Position numbers and translations under genes: made by a program. The notes under the pieces were generated by a model. The model worked only from the letters and a program-made list of their open reading frames with translations. It did not search any database and was not told the origin of the DNA. A DNA stretch of 64,000 bases, taken from Cereibacter ovatus (GTDB lineage Bacteria > Pseudomonadota > Alphaproteobacteria > Rhodobacterales > Rhodobacteraceae). Numbering within the stretch: position 1 is the first letter of the stretch; each line of letters starts with the position of its first letter. Location of the stretch: assembly GCF_900207575.1 (NCBI RefSeq), contig NZ_OAOQ01000002.1, positions 381,399-445,398 on the forward strand, in the 5' to 3' direction. Positions 30,346 to 38,709 of this stretch are shown piece by piece.

Positions 30346-30717
30346 ATGCGCGACACCGATCTGGATGATCTGTTTGCCAAGGCACGGCACGCAGCCCCGC
30401 TGCCCTCGGTCGATCTGATGGCGCGCATCCTGCGCGACGCCGAAGCGGCGATGCCCCCGCCCGCCCCGATCCGGTCCGCCCCGATCCGGCCCGCGCGGCT
30501 GCCGCGTCGGTCCTGGGTGCTGGTGCTGTTCGGCGGCGGCGGGGTTCTGGCCGGTCTTGCCACGGCAACGGTTGCGGGCGTCTGGATCGGCATGCAGCAG
30601 CCCGCCCCGGTGGCCGAGGCGCTGTGGCGAGGCGATGCGACCGCCCAACTTGACAGCATGGACCTTGCGCCGGGGTATGAGCTGTTTGCAAGTCTCGACA
30701 TGCCGGTGGAGGGTTGA
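30346..30717 (+). CDS. Single-helix membrane protein, candidate anti-sigma factor
   Basis: A 123-residue protein starting at ATG 30346 with AGGAAGG upstream; the frame is open a few codons earlier inside the sigma gene. The N-terminal ~50 residues are predicted cytosolic (DTDLDDLFAKARHAAPLPSVDLMARIL), one membrane helix lies at about 55-80, and there is a short periplasmic tail. Position directly after the sigma gene and topology suggest an anti-sigma factor, but there is no zinc HxxxCxxC motif, so this is inference. Confidence 0.7.
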   Translation: MRDTDLDDLFAKARHAAPLPSVDLMARILRDAEAAMPPPAPIRSAPIRPARLPRRSWVLVLFGGGGVLAGLATATVAGVWIGMQQPAPVAEALWRGDATAQLDSMDLAPGYELFASLDMPVEG

Positions 30718-30720
30718 TCC

Positions 30721-31260
30721 ATGTCTGATAGTTCCACCCCGCCCGTCGGGCCGCGTTCGCCCCTGTGGATGAAGATCGCGCTGGGGGTTTCGCTGGCGCT
30801 GAACCTTGCGGTTGCGGGCATGGCCGGGGGGGCGATCTGGCGGCTTCAGTCGGATGGCCAGCCGCCGGGGCCGGTGCGCGATCTGGGCTTTGGCCCCTTC
30901 GCCGCGGCGCTAAGCCCCGCCGACCGCGCCGCCATGCGCAAAGAGTTCTTCGAGATCCGCGGCGATTTTCGCGCGATGCGGCGCGAGATGCAGCAGGATT
31001 TCGCGCAAACGCTGGCGGCCTTGCGGGCCGAGCCGTTCGATCAGGCCGGATTGCAGGCGATGCTTGACCGCCAGCGGACCCGGGGGGCCGAGGCGGCCGC
31101 GCTTGGATCGCGCCTGCTTGCTGCGCGGATCGCGGCGATGTCGCCCGACGACCGCCGCGCGTTTGCCGACCGGCTGGAACAGAGCCTTAGCCGCCGCAGC
31201 CACCACGGCGGCCCCGGCGAGGGCGGCTATCGTGGCCATGGCGGCCATCCGGGCGGCTGA
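30721..31260 (+). CDS. Periplasmic heavy-metal sensor / CpxP-Spy-like protein
   Basis: A 179-residue protein with an N-terminal membrane anchor (LWMKIALGVSLALNLAVAG) and a helical periplasmic domain with two LTxxQ-like positions degenerated to LSPADRAAMRKEFF and MSPDDRRAFADRLEQ, as in the heavy-metal-sensor (CnrX/CpxP) family. The C-terminus is His/Gly-rich (SHHGGPGEGGYRGHGGHPGG), which suits metal binding. It is the last gene of the EF-hand/sigma/anti-sigma run. The inducing signal, metal or envelope stress, is not readable. Confidence 0.85.
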   Translation: MSDSSTPPVGPRSPLWMKIALGVSLALNLAVAGMAGGAIWRLQSDGQPPGPVRDLGFGPFAAALSPADRAAMRKEFFEIRGDFRAMRREMQQDFAQTLAALRAEPFDQAGLQAMLDRQRTRGAEAAALGSRLLAARIAAMSPDDRRAFADRLEQSLSRRSHHGGPGEGGYRGHGGHPGG

Positions 31261-31302
31261 AACCGGCCCGGCAGGCCATGTGCGCCACAGTCGGCCGCCG
31301 CG

Positions 31303-32688
31303 TCAGGCGGCAGCCGACTGGCCTATGGTCACCTGATTGCGTCCGCCCGATTTCGCCATCAACAGCGCACTGTCGGCGCGGTTGATGACCTCGGCCACCG
31401 GCTCCAGCCGGCGGGGATCGCCCTTGCCCGAAAAGGCAAGCCCGATCGAGACCGTCACCCCCAGCGTGCCGCCGGCCGGCAAGGGCACCGGCTTTTCCTC
31501 GATCGCCTGCCGCAGCCGTTCGGCGATGGCCTGTGCTTCCTCGGGGCGGTGGACATCGGGCAGGGCGACAAGGAATTCCTCGCCGCCGATCCGCGCCAGC
31601 AGGTCGCCCGGGCGCAGGTTGGCATGCAGCCTGCGCGCCACATCCACCAGCACCGCATCGCCCGCGCCATGGCCCCAGCGGTCGTTCACCGTCTTGAAGC
31701 GGTCGAGGTCGATCACCATCACCGCAAAACGCCCGCCGGTGGTCTGTGTCCGCTCCGCCACCGCCGCCAGATGGGCGCCGGCATAGCGGCGGTTGTAAAG
31801 CCCGGTCAGCGGATCGACCACCGCCAGCCGCAACCCGTTCTGAAGCGTTGCGCGCTGCCGGTCGGCCCGACGCTTGCGCAGCATCAGGTTGCGCAGCCGG
31901 ATCCGCGCTTCGCGCGGGTCGAACTCGGTGCCCAGCAGATCGTTGGCGCCCAGATCGAAGGCCATTGCCGCGGCTTCGCCCTGCAACTCGCCACGCACGA
32001 TGCAGACCGCGGCATGGCGCGTGCCCGCCCGGCTGCGCAGTTCCGACATCAGCCGCAGCCCGCCGCCCGGGCCGCCCAGATCGCCCTCGACCAGAAAGAT
32101 GTCGGCAAGGGGGGCGGTTTCGTCCAGCGCCTCTTCTCGGGTCAGGAAGACCAGACGATCCGCCATCAGCGGCTGAAGATCCTTGCGCCAGCGCATTGCG
32201 GTTTCGGCCCGGCTGGCGACCAGCGCGATGGTGCCGGGGCCGTCGAAGCCCTCGCCATCCTCGGCCAGACCCAGCGCACGCAGCGCCGCACCCCGCACCG
32301 CGATTTCGCCGGTGCCGTCCTTCAGCCGCAACAGGCTGCGCAGCCGCGCCATCAGCACCGGATCATCCATCGGCTTGGCCAGATAGTCGTCGGCACCCGC
32401 ATCCAGCGCCTGAAGGCGAACCTCGGGGTCTTTCGAGGTCGAGACGATCACCACCGGGATCTCGTGCGTCAGCGGGTCCGACCGCAGCCGGTGCAGCACC
32501 TCGATCCCGGACATGTCGGGCAGCATCAGGTCAAGCAGGATCAGATCCGGCACCTCTGCCCGGGCAAGGGCGAGGCAACTGGCCCCGTCCGCCGCCAGAA
32601 GCGGGCGGTAGCAGGCCGCCCCGAGCTTGACCTTTAGAACGATGCGGTTGGTCGCAACGTCATCCGCGATGAGAACCTTGCCGGCCAT
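31303..32688 (-). CDS. PleD-like response regulator / diguanylate cyclase
   Basis: A 461-residue protein making c-di-GMP. Domains: receiver 1 (about 1-125) with DD at 9-10, phospho-Asp53 in LLDLMLPDM and Lys105; a second receiver (about 150-270) that has Glu at the phospho-acceptor place (FLVEGDLGG), so degenerate; GGDEF domain (about 285-455) with active site GGEEF (368-372). RPGD (359-362), five residues before it, is an intact RxxD inhibitory site. The REC-REC-GGDEF order is that of PleD. It converges on the CpxP-like gene. The cognate kinase is not in the window. Confidence 0.95.
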   Translation of the reverse strand: MAGKVLIADDVATNRIVLKVKLGAACYRPLLAADGASCLALARAEVPDLILLDLMLPDMSGIEVLHRLRSDPLTHEIPVVIVSTSKDPEVRLQALDAGADDYLAKPMDDPVLMARLRSLLRLKDGTGEIAVRGAALRALGLAEDGEGFDGPGTIALVASRAETAMRWRKDLQPLMADRLVFLTREEALDETAPLADIFLVEGDLGGPGGGLRLMSELRSRAGTRHAAVCIVRGELQGEAAAMAFDLGANDLLGTEFDPREARIRLRNLMLRKRRADRQRATLQNGLRLAVVDPLTGLYNRRYAGAHLAAVAERTQTTGGRFAVMVIDLDRFKTVNDRWGHGAGDAVLVDVARRLHANLRPGDLLARIGGEEFLVALPDVHRPEEAQAIAERLRQAIEEKPVPLPAGGTLGVTVSIGLAFSGKGDPRRLEPVAEVINRADSALLMAKSGGRNQVTIGQSAAA

Positions 32689-32807
32689 GCCTTGTTGTTT
32701 CCTGTAAACTTGCGGGCTTCAGTCTGCTGCTGATTTGGTTAAAACTTCCTTTCGGAAATCGCTCAACTCTGACGCGATTTCAGACACACACTTTTTCGGG
32801 GGTTCCC

Positions 32808-33086
32808 ATGCGGCAACAATCCGCCGAGACGCTCGCCCTTCAGGCGCTGGGCTGGCTTGCCTCGCGAGAGGGGGTGTTCGAGGCATTTCTTCACAGCACT
32901 GGCGCCACCCCCGAGGATGTGCGCCGCGATGCGGCCAAACCTGCCTTCCTGATCGGCGTGCTGGACTTTCTGATGGCCGAGGATGCGCGGGTGATGGAAT
33001 TTTGCGACGATACCGGGCTGCCGTATGACGCCCCGATGCAGGCGCGGGCCTCGCTTCCGGGCGGTGCGCCGCTGCACTGGACATGA
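32808..33086 (+). CDS. DUF3572 family protein
   Basis: A 92-residue protein with the DUF3572 pattern of alphaproteobacteria: LALQALGWLASREGVFEAFL, then GATPEDVRRDAAKPAFLIGVLDFLMAEDARVMEFC. The function is unknown. It diverges from the PleD-like gene across about 120 AT-richer bases that probably hold both promoters, and is followed about 60 bases later by a HAD hydrolase gene in the same direction. Confidence 0.9.
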   Translation: MRQQSAETLALQALGWLASREGVFEAFLHSTGATPEDVRRDAAKPAFLIGVLDFLMAEDARVMEFCDDTGLPYDAPMQARASLPGGAPLHWT

Positions 33087-33145
33087 GGCCGTTGCAATCG
33101 GGGGCCATGATGCCCACTCTCACTGCGCGAGGGGGAGGGCGCAGC

Positions 33146-33841
33146 ATGATCCACGGCATCATCTTCGACAAGGACGGCACCCTGTTCGACTTTCGGCGCA
33201 GCTGGGGGGCGTGGTCGGCGCATCTGCTGCGCGAAATCGCAGGCGATGAGGCGCAGGCGCGGCGGCTGGGCGAAGAGATCGGTTATGATCTGGACAGCGG
33301 CAGCTTTTCGCCGGAAAGCCCGGTGATCGCCTCGACCGCGGGGGAAATCGCGGAACGGCTGCTGCCGCATCTGCCGGGGCGGCAGATTGACGATCTGGTG
33401 GACCAGATGAACCGGCTGGCGGCGGATGCCGAAATGACCGAAGCCGTGCCTCTGGTGCCGCTGCTGGGCAGCCTGCGGGCGCGGGGTCTGAAGATCGGGC
33501 TGGCCACCAACGATTCCGAAGCGCCGGCGCGGGCGCATCTGGGCCGGCACGGGCTGACGGATCTGTTCGATTTCATCGCGGGGGCGGATTCGGGCCATGG
33601 CGGCAAGCCCGAGCCGGGGATGCTGCTGGCCTTCGCCGACCGCGTGGGGCTGGAGCCTGCGCAGGTGGTGATGGTGGGGGATTCGGCGCATGACCTGATC
33701 GCGGGCCGGGCCGCGGGGATGCGGACGGTGGCGGTGCTGACCGGCATCGCGCTGGCCGATGAGCTGGTGGGGTTCGCCGATGTAGTCCTGCCCGATATCG
33801 GCGGGCTGGCGGACTGGATCGACGGGATGGCCGCCGCCTGA
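33146..33841 (+). CDS. HAD-family hydrolase (phosphoglycolate phosphatase-like)
   Basis: A 231-residue HAD phosphatase: motif I DKDGTLFD (8-15), motif II Asn/Thr in LATNDSE, motif III Lys in GGKPEPGM, motif IV MVGDSAHDL. A helical C1 cap lies between motifs I and II. The start ATG 33146 (MIHGIIF) follows GGGGGAGGG; the frame extends upstream to 33083, overlapping DUF3572, but that stretch is not family-like. Gph-like proteins act on phosphoglycolate or similar sugars; the substrate here is not established. Confidence 0.9.
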   Translation: MIHGIIFDKDGTLFDFRRSWGAWSAHLLREIAGDEAQARRLGEEIGYDLDSGSFSPESPVIASTAGEIAERLLPHLPGRQIDDLVDQMNRLAADAEMTEAVPLVPLLGSLRARGLKIGLATNDSEAPARAHLGRHGLTDLFDFIAGADSGHGGKPEPGMLLAFADRVGLEPAQVVMVGDSAHDLIAGRAAGMRTVAVLTGIALADELVGFADVVLPDIGGLADWIDGMAAA

Positions 33842-33871
33842 CAGGCCGGGGCCGGGGCGGGTGTGCCGTCC

Positions 33872-33892
33872 GCGGGGGCATCGAACCCCCGC
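33872..33892 (+). terminator. Hairpin downstream of HAD gene
   Basis: GCGGGGG/CCCCCGC stem of 7 bp with a 7-base loop, inside larger GTCCGCGG/CCGCGGAC arms, 31 bases past the HAD stop. There is no T-run. It is likely a terminator; the rest of the ~200-bp gap to the DUF4153 gene shows nothing else. Confidence 0.4.
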
Positions 33893-34047
33893 GCCCGGCG
33901 CTGCCGCGGACATGGGCCGGCGTGCCTCGGGGCGGACGGGGGGCGGTGTCTGTGCGACATGGCTGCCAGCATCTGGTCCCGCCCGGTCATTCACGTTAGC
34001 GTCGCCGGCGCCGGCAGGGTCGGCGTCAGCGGCGGGTGAGTGCAGGC

Positions 34048-35769
34048 ATGGAGCGGAACAATCTTCAGCGGCTGACGATGGCCAGTATCGGCGGCCTTGC
34101 CGGGGTCAGCCTGCATATGCTGTCTGGCCTGCTGGCGCATCCCCTTCTGCCCGAGTGGCTGGCACTTGCCGCGACCGGTTTTGCCGCGGTCTTTTTCGGC
34201 GGCTGGCTGGGGCTGGCGGGGCCGCTGCCTTTGGCGCGGGCTGCGCTTGGTGCGGCGGGTGTGGCGGTCATGGTGGCCTGTTTCGTGCTGCTGGCCAGCC
34301 TGCGTGTCTACCGGATCGAAAGCCTGTTCATGATGCGGGGGGTGGCGCTGTCCACACTGGCGTTGGCCACGGTGCCGCTGCCGTTTCTGGTCGCGCGGGC
34401 CGGTGGGCGGTGGCTTGACTATCCGGTCTTGTTCACTGCCGCCTGGGGTCTTGCCGTCCGGGCTGCGGCTGCGGTTCTGTTTGCGCTGGTGGTCTGGGCG
34501 TTCGTCCTGCTGTCGTCCGAAGTGCTGGCGCTGGCCGGAATTGCCGCGGCCGAGCGTGTCGTCTCGTCCGGTCCCGTGCCCTGGGCGATCAGCGGGCTGG
34601 CGGTCGGCCTGGGTCTTGCGGTGGTGTCGGAACATGTCGAGCTGATCGCGCCCGACCTGATCCTGCGGCTGCTGCGTCTGCTGTTGCCGCCCGCGTTGCT
34701 GGTGATCGCGCTGTTCACCCTGCTGTTGCCGCTGCGCGGGATGGAGACGGTCTTTTCCGGCATGTCGGCCGCCGGGACGCTGATCGCGATGGCCGCGCTT
34801 GGGGCGACGCTGGTCAGCATCGCGGTCGATCGCAGCGACGCCGAGGCCGCGCAGGGGCCGGTGATGGGTCGCGCCACGCCGGCGCTGGCGCTGATCCTGC
34901 CTGTGCCGGGTGTGTTGGCGGCATGGGCGCTGTGGCTGCGGGTCGATCAGTATGGCTGGACGCCAGACCGTCTGGCGGGGGCGCTGGCGGCGGTTCTGGC
35001 GCTGGGCTACGGGCTGGTCTATGCGGCGGCGGTGCTGCGCGGGCGGGGCTGGCGGATGCGCATCCGGCGCGGCAATATCGGTATGGCCTTTATGGCGCTG
35101 ACGCTTGCGGGCCTGTGGCTGACGCCGGTGCTGGATGCCACGCGGATCTCGGCGCGCGATCAGCTTCGGCGGTTTCAGGACGGGCGGACGGCGGTGGCAG
35201 ATCTGGATGTGACCTCGATCGGGCGCTGGGGCCGCGAAGGGGCCGCGGCACTGGCAGCATTGCGCCGGATCGCCGGTCAGCCGGGACAAGAGGCGCTGGC
35301 CGCCCGCCTTGCCGGTGCGGCCGACCCCGGCCCCGCACAGGAAGCCGCCGATCTGGCGGCCGAGATCGCGCGCCTGACCGCGGTTCGCCCGCCTGAAGCG
35401 GCCGGTTTCCGCGATGCCATCGTTGCCCGCCTGTCGGGGCCGGAACGCCGGATCTGGCGTGACGGCTGCCTTGTGCGGCTGCCGGACGGGCGGCCCGGCT
35501 GCGTCATGCTGGTGGCCGATTTCCTGCCCGAGCAGCCGGGGGACGAGGCGCTTCTGCTGACGCTGACCCGGCGTGGCGGGCTTGATCCGCGCGGCTATGC
35601 GCTGCCCGACGGGCGGCTTGAGACGCTGGCCGTGCGGGGCCTTGGCGCCGATCTTGCCGGCGATCCGGCGGCGCTGGTGGCCGCGGTCCTTGACCAGGTG
35701 CCCGAGGTGACGCCTGCGCCGCTGAACCGGCTGCGGCTGGGGGGCGGGTCGGTCGTGCTGCTGCCCTGA
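34048..35769 (+). CDS. DUF4153 family membrane protein
   Basis: About 573 residues with some ten membrane segments in the first two thirds, then a soluble C-terminal part (about residues 365-573). Segments such as LRVYRIESLFMM, EHVELIAPDLILRLLRLLLPP and RVDQYGWTPDRLAGALAAVLALGYG are typical of DUF4153 proteins. The RVDQYGWTPDR segment is the strongest family mark. The function is unknown. The start could be GTG 34036 or ATG 34048 (MERNNLQRL); neither has a strong ribosome site. It is alone in its transcription unit as far as can be seen. Confidence 0.85.
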   Translation: MERNNLQRLTMASIGGLAGVSLHMLSGLLAHPLLPEWLALAATGFAAVFFGGWLGLAGPLPLARAALGAAGVAVMVACFVLLASLRVYRIESLFMMRGVALSTLALATVPLPFLVARAGGRWLDYPVLFTAAWGLAVRAAAAVLFALVVWAFVLLSSEVLALAGIAAAERVVSSGPVPWAISGLAVGLGLAVVSEHVELIAPDLILRLLRLLLPPALLVIALFTLLLPLRGMETVFSGMSAAGTLIAMAALGATLVSIAVDRSDAEAAQGPVMGRATPALALILPVPGVLAAWALWLRVDQYGWTPDRLAGALAAVLALGYGLVYAAAVLRGRGWRMRIRRGNIGMAFMALTLAGLWLTPVLDATRISARDQLRRFQDGRTAVADLDVTSIGRWGREGAAALAALRRIAGQPGQEALAARLAGAADPGPAQEAADLAAEIARLTAVRPPEAAGFRDAIVARLSGPERRIWRDGCLVRLPDGRPGCVMLVADFLPEQPGDEALLLTLTRRGGLDPRGYALPDGRLETLAVRGLGADLAGDPAALVAAVLDQVPEVTPAPLNRLRLGGGSVVLLP

Positions 35770-35832
35770 AGCTGTTCTGCTTTTGTTAATCGGCGGGCGC
35801 TAGGCTTCTTCGGGAATCGGAGGGGTCCGGGG

Positions 35833-36420
35833 ATGCATGGCTTGGTGAACAGGGCGATCCAGTGCTTTCTGCGCGATACCTATGGCGCCGACCTATGGGC
35901 CGATGTCGCCCGGGACGCGCGGCTTGGCTTCGACAGTTTCGAAGCCATGCTGACCTATGACCTGTCGCAGACCGAAGCGGTGATCCGCGCCGCCTGCTTC
36001 CGCCTTGTCAAGCCGCGCGATGCCCTGCTTGAGGATCTGGGAACCTATCTCGTCTCGCATCCGACGACCGAACCCCTGCGCCGCCTGCTGCGCTTCGGCG
36101 GCGTCACCTTTACCGATTTTCTTTATTCCCTGGACGATCTGCCCGATCGCGCCCGGCTGGCCCTGCCGGAACTCGACCTGCCCGAACTTCAGCTGGTCGG
36201 CCTTGGCCCGCATCGGTTCCGGCTGGTCTGCGCCTCGCCCATGGAAGGGATGGGCCATGTCGCCGTGGGCCTGCTGCGGGCCATGGCCGACGATTACGGG
36301 GTGCTTGTGCTGCTGGACCACCGCGGGCACCGCCGCGAGGGCGAGGTGGTGTCGATCGCGCTTCTGGATTCGGCCTTTGCCGCCGGTCGCCCGTTCGATC
36401 TGGCCGAGCGGCTGGCCTGA
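35833..36420 (+). CDS. H-NOX-fold protein lacking the proximal haem histidine
   Basis: A 195-residue protein beginning MHGLVNRAIQCFLRDTYG, the usual H-NOX opening (haem NO/O2-binding fold). The alignment by eye holds throughout, including FLYSLDDLPDRARLALPELDLP. In canonical H-NOX the motif is LDxxH with the haem-ligating His (His102 in the Thermoanaerobacter protein); here that position is Pro104. The YxSxR haem-propionate motif reads C133-A-S135-P-M137, keeping only the Ser. Haem binding in the usual way is therefore unlikely. Its stop overlaps the start of the HNOBA-GGDEF gene by one base, the standard H-NOX/cyclase pairing. Confidence 0.8.
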   Translation: MHGLVNRAIQCFLRDTYGADLWADVARDARLGFDSFEAMLTYDLSQTEAVIRAACFRLVKPRDALLEDLGTYLVSHPTTEPLRRLLRFGGVTFTDFLYSLDDLPDRARLALPELDLPELQLVGLGPHRFRLVCASPMEGMGHVAVGLLRAMADDYGVLVLLDHRGHRREGEVVSIALLDSAFAAGRPFDLAERLA

Positions 36421-37427
36421 TGGGCAGCGTCGCCAAACCCGTCAACATCGGCGCCGGGGGGCTTGACCTTCTGATGCCGATGCATGTCCGGGTCGATCCG
36501 CAGGGCCGCATTTCGGGCTGCGGGCCGACGCTGGGAAAGCTGCTGACTGCGCCGCCTCTGGGCCGCCCGTTCTTTGACCTGTTCGAGGTCCGGCGCCCTG
36601 CCGGGATCGCGACGCCGGCCGCGCTGGCCGATCGCACCGGCACGCGGCTGCATCTGGCCTTGCGCGATGGCGGTGGCGCCAGCCTGCGGGGTGTCGCGAC
36701 CCCGCTGCATGACGGCCGCGGGCTGCTGCTGAACCTGTCCTTCGGGATTTCCGTGCTTGACGCGGTGCGCCGCCACGGCCTGACCGATGGCGATTTTGCC
36801 GCGACCGACCTGACGGTGGAGCTGCTTTATCTGGTCGAGGCCAAGACCGCGGTGACGGACGAGCTGCATCGCCTGAACCGTCGCCTCGAAGAGGCCCGTC
36901 GCGCAGCCGAGCATGAGGCCCTGACCGATACGCTGACCAGTCTGCGCAATCGCCGCGCGTTCGAACAGACATCCGAGGCGCTGATCGCTGTCCGCCAGCC
37001 GTTCGGGCTGATGCATCTGGATCTCGATCACTTCAAGGCGGTGAACGATACGCTGGGCCATGCGGCAGGCGATCATGTGTTGCGAACGGTGGCCCGGGTG
37101 CTGCTGCGCGAGACGCGCGCCGGCGACATGGTGGCGCGGGTCGGCGGCGACGAATTCATGATGATCTTTCCCGGCCTTGCCGATCCCGCCCGAATGCGAC
37201 GGGTGGCCGAGCGGATGATCTCGGGTGTGGCGCTGCCGGTTCCGTTCGAGGGGCAGTTGTGCCGCGTCACGGCCAGCATCGGCATGACGCTTTCCGTATT
37301 CTACGAAGCGCCGGCGCTTGACGCGATGCTGGCAGATGCCGATGGCGCGCTTTATGCTGCCAAGCGGGCTGGGCGTGGTATCGCCGTGCTGGCGAACCCG
37401 GGGTGCAGCAGCGTCCGACGCGCTTGA
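36420..37427 (+). CDS. Diguanylate cyclase with N-terminal HNOBA (H-NOX-associated, PAS-like) domain
   Basis: 335 residues. The N-terminal ~130 residues match the H-NOX-associated PAS-like domain of guanylate cyclases: LLMPMHVRVDPQGRISGCGP, GRPFFDLFEVRRPAG, LLLNLSFGISVLDAVRRHGL. A signalling coiled coil follows (about 135-168, LVEAKTAVTDELHRLNRRLEEARR), then a GGDEF domain with active site GGDEF (242-246) and an intact RAGD inhibitory site (233-236). It should make c-di-GMP under control of the preceding H-NOX-fold protein. The ATG overlaps the H-NOX stop (TGATG), so the pair is translated together. Confidence 0.92.
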   Translation: MGSVAKPVNIGAGGLDLLMPMHVRVDPQGRISGCGPTLGKLLTAPPLGRPFFDLFEVRRPAGIATPAALADRTGTRLHLALRDGGGASLRGVATPLHDGRGLLLNLSFGISVLDAVRRHGLTDGDFAATDLTVELLYLVEAKTAVTDELHRLNRRLEEARRAAEHEALTDTLTSLRNRRAFEQTSEALIAVRQPFGLMHLDLDHFKAVNDTLGHAAGDHVLRTVARVLLRETRAGDMVARVGGDEFMMIFPGLADPARMRRVAERMISGVALPVPFEGQLCRVTASIGMTLSVFYEAPALDAMLADADGALYAAKRAGRGIAVLANPGCSSVRRA

Positions 37428-37466
37428 CCGCCACGCGGCGCAATCTTGCATTGGCCATCCATGATT

Positions 37467-37520
37467 CCGGCCGCCGCCCCATGCGGGACCGGCTGCCGTT
37501 CCGCATGGGGCGGTGGCCGG
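37467..37520. repeat. 20-bp inverted repeat after the HNOBA-GGDEF gene
   Basis: Arms 37467-37486 and 37501-37520 pair over 20 positions with one G-T wobble and a 14-base loop. It begins 40 bases past the cyclase stop. It is far longer than a normal terminator stem and has no T-run. The rest of the 280-bp gap to the next gene holds only an AT-rich GTTAGCGTTAACAAAG segment (about 37658-37674) that may be promoter. Confidence 0.8.
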
Positions 37521-37707
37521 GCGCCATGGCGATGCGCGTCGGGCCGACTGGATGCGCGATCCGGCGATTCGTTGCCCCGCAGCAGGCGTTGCCGCCATCG
37601 GCTGGCGTCCATGCCGTCATTGTGGCCGTTCGGGGTTGACGCCGCCCCGCAGCATCGCGTTAGCGTTAACAAAGCGCGACATTCGCGTAACGATGATGAA
37701 GGAGCCG

Positions 37708-38709
37708 ATGTTGGACGTTGCGATCTTCAGTGCCAAACCCCATGACCGCCAGTTCCTGTCCGCGGCCAATGCCGGGCGGCACCGGCTTGCCTTCATCGAG
37801 GCGCGCCTGTCGGAAGAGACGGTGCGCTTTGCCGGTGGGGCGGCCTGCGTCTGCGCTTTCGTGAACGATCAGGTGACGGCGCCGGTGATCCGGGAACTGG
37901 CCGCGGCGGGCACGCGGCTGATCGCGCTGCGCTCGGCCGGGTTCAACCATGTCGATCTGACCGCGGCCGAGTCGGCTGGCCTTGCCGTGGGCCGGGTGCC
38001 GGCCTATTCGCCCCATGCGGTTGCGGAACATGCGGTTGCGCTGATCCTGACCCTGAACCGCAACATCCACCGCGCTTTCAACCGCGTGCGCGAGGGCAAT
38101 TTCGCGCTGGATGGGCTGCTGGGCTTCGATCTTTGCGGCAAGACGGTGGGTGTGGTGGGCACCGGCCTGATCGGGCGCACCTTCGCCGGCATCATGCGGG
38201 GGTTTGGCTGCCGGGTGATCGCCTTCGATCCGTTCCCGTCCGAAGCCTGCACCGCGATGGGTGTGACCTATGTGCCGCTGGACGAGCTGTTCGCCACCGC
38301 CGACATCATCAGCCTGCAATGCCCGCTGACCCCCGAGACGCACCATCTGATCGATGACGAGGCCATCGCAAAGATGAAGCGCGGGGTGATGATCGTGAAC
38401 ACCAGTCGCGGTGCGGTGGTCGATGCCAGCGCCGTGATCCGCGGGTTGAAAAGCGGCGCCATCGGCGCGCTGGGTCTTGATGTCTACGAGGAAGAGGCCG
38501 ACCTGTTTTTCGAGGATCTGTCGCAGACCGCCATTCAGGACGATGTCTTTGCCCGCCTGCTGACCTTCCCGAACGTGGTGATCACCGGCCATCAGGCCTT
38601 TTTCACCCGCGAGGCGCTGAACGGGATCGCCTGCACCACCATCGCCAACATCACCGCATTTGAGGAAACCGGCAGCGTCGTCCATCCGGTCTTGCCGCCG
38701 CGGGGTTAG
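37708..38709 (+). CDS. D-2-hydroxyacid dehydrogenase (D-lactate dehydrogenase-like)
   Basis: About 333 residues of the LdhA type: [14 protein letters not shown] opening, [28 protein letters not shown]-binding [16 protein letters not shown], then the catalytic Arg in [10 protein letters not shown], Glu in DVYEEE and His in ITGHQAFFT. This matches NADH-dependent pyruvate-to-D-lactate reduction. ATG 37708 (MLDVAIF) follows AAGGAG at only three bases; ATG 37693/37696 or TTG 37711 are alternatives. Its stop overlaps the stop of pxpC on the other strand. Confidence 0.92.
   Translation: MLDVAIFSAKPHDRQFLSAANAGRHRLAFIEARLSEETVRFAGGAACVCAFVNDQVTAPVIRELAAAGTRLIALRSAGFNHVDLTAAESAGLAVGRVPAYSPHAVAEHAVALILTLNRNIHRAFNRVREGNFALDGLLGFDLCGKTVGVVGTGLIGRTFAGIMRGFGCRVIAFDPFPSEACTAMGVTYVPLDELFATADIISLQCPLTPETHHLIDDEAIAKMKRGVMIVNTSRGAVVDASAVIRGLKSGAIGALGLDVYEEEADLFFEDLSQTAIQDDVFARLLTFPNVVITGHQAFFTREALNGIACTTIANITAFEETGSVVHPVLPPRG

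Noticed and set aside
33872..33892. tRNA T-arm-like hairpin, possible tRNA remnant or attachment site
   Set aside because: On the minus strand the loop reads TTCGATG, which breaks the T-loop rule at the last base, and no other cloverleaf arms are present.
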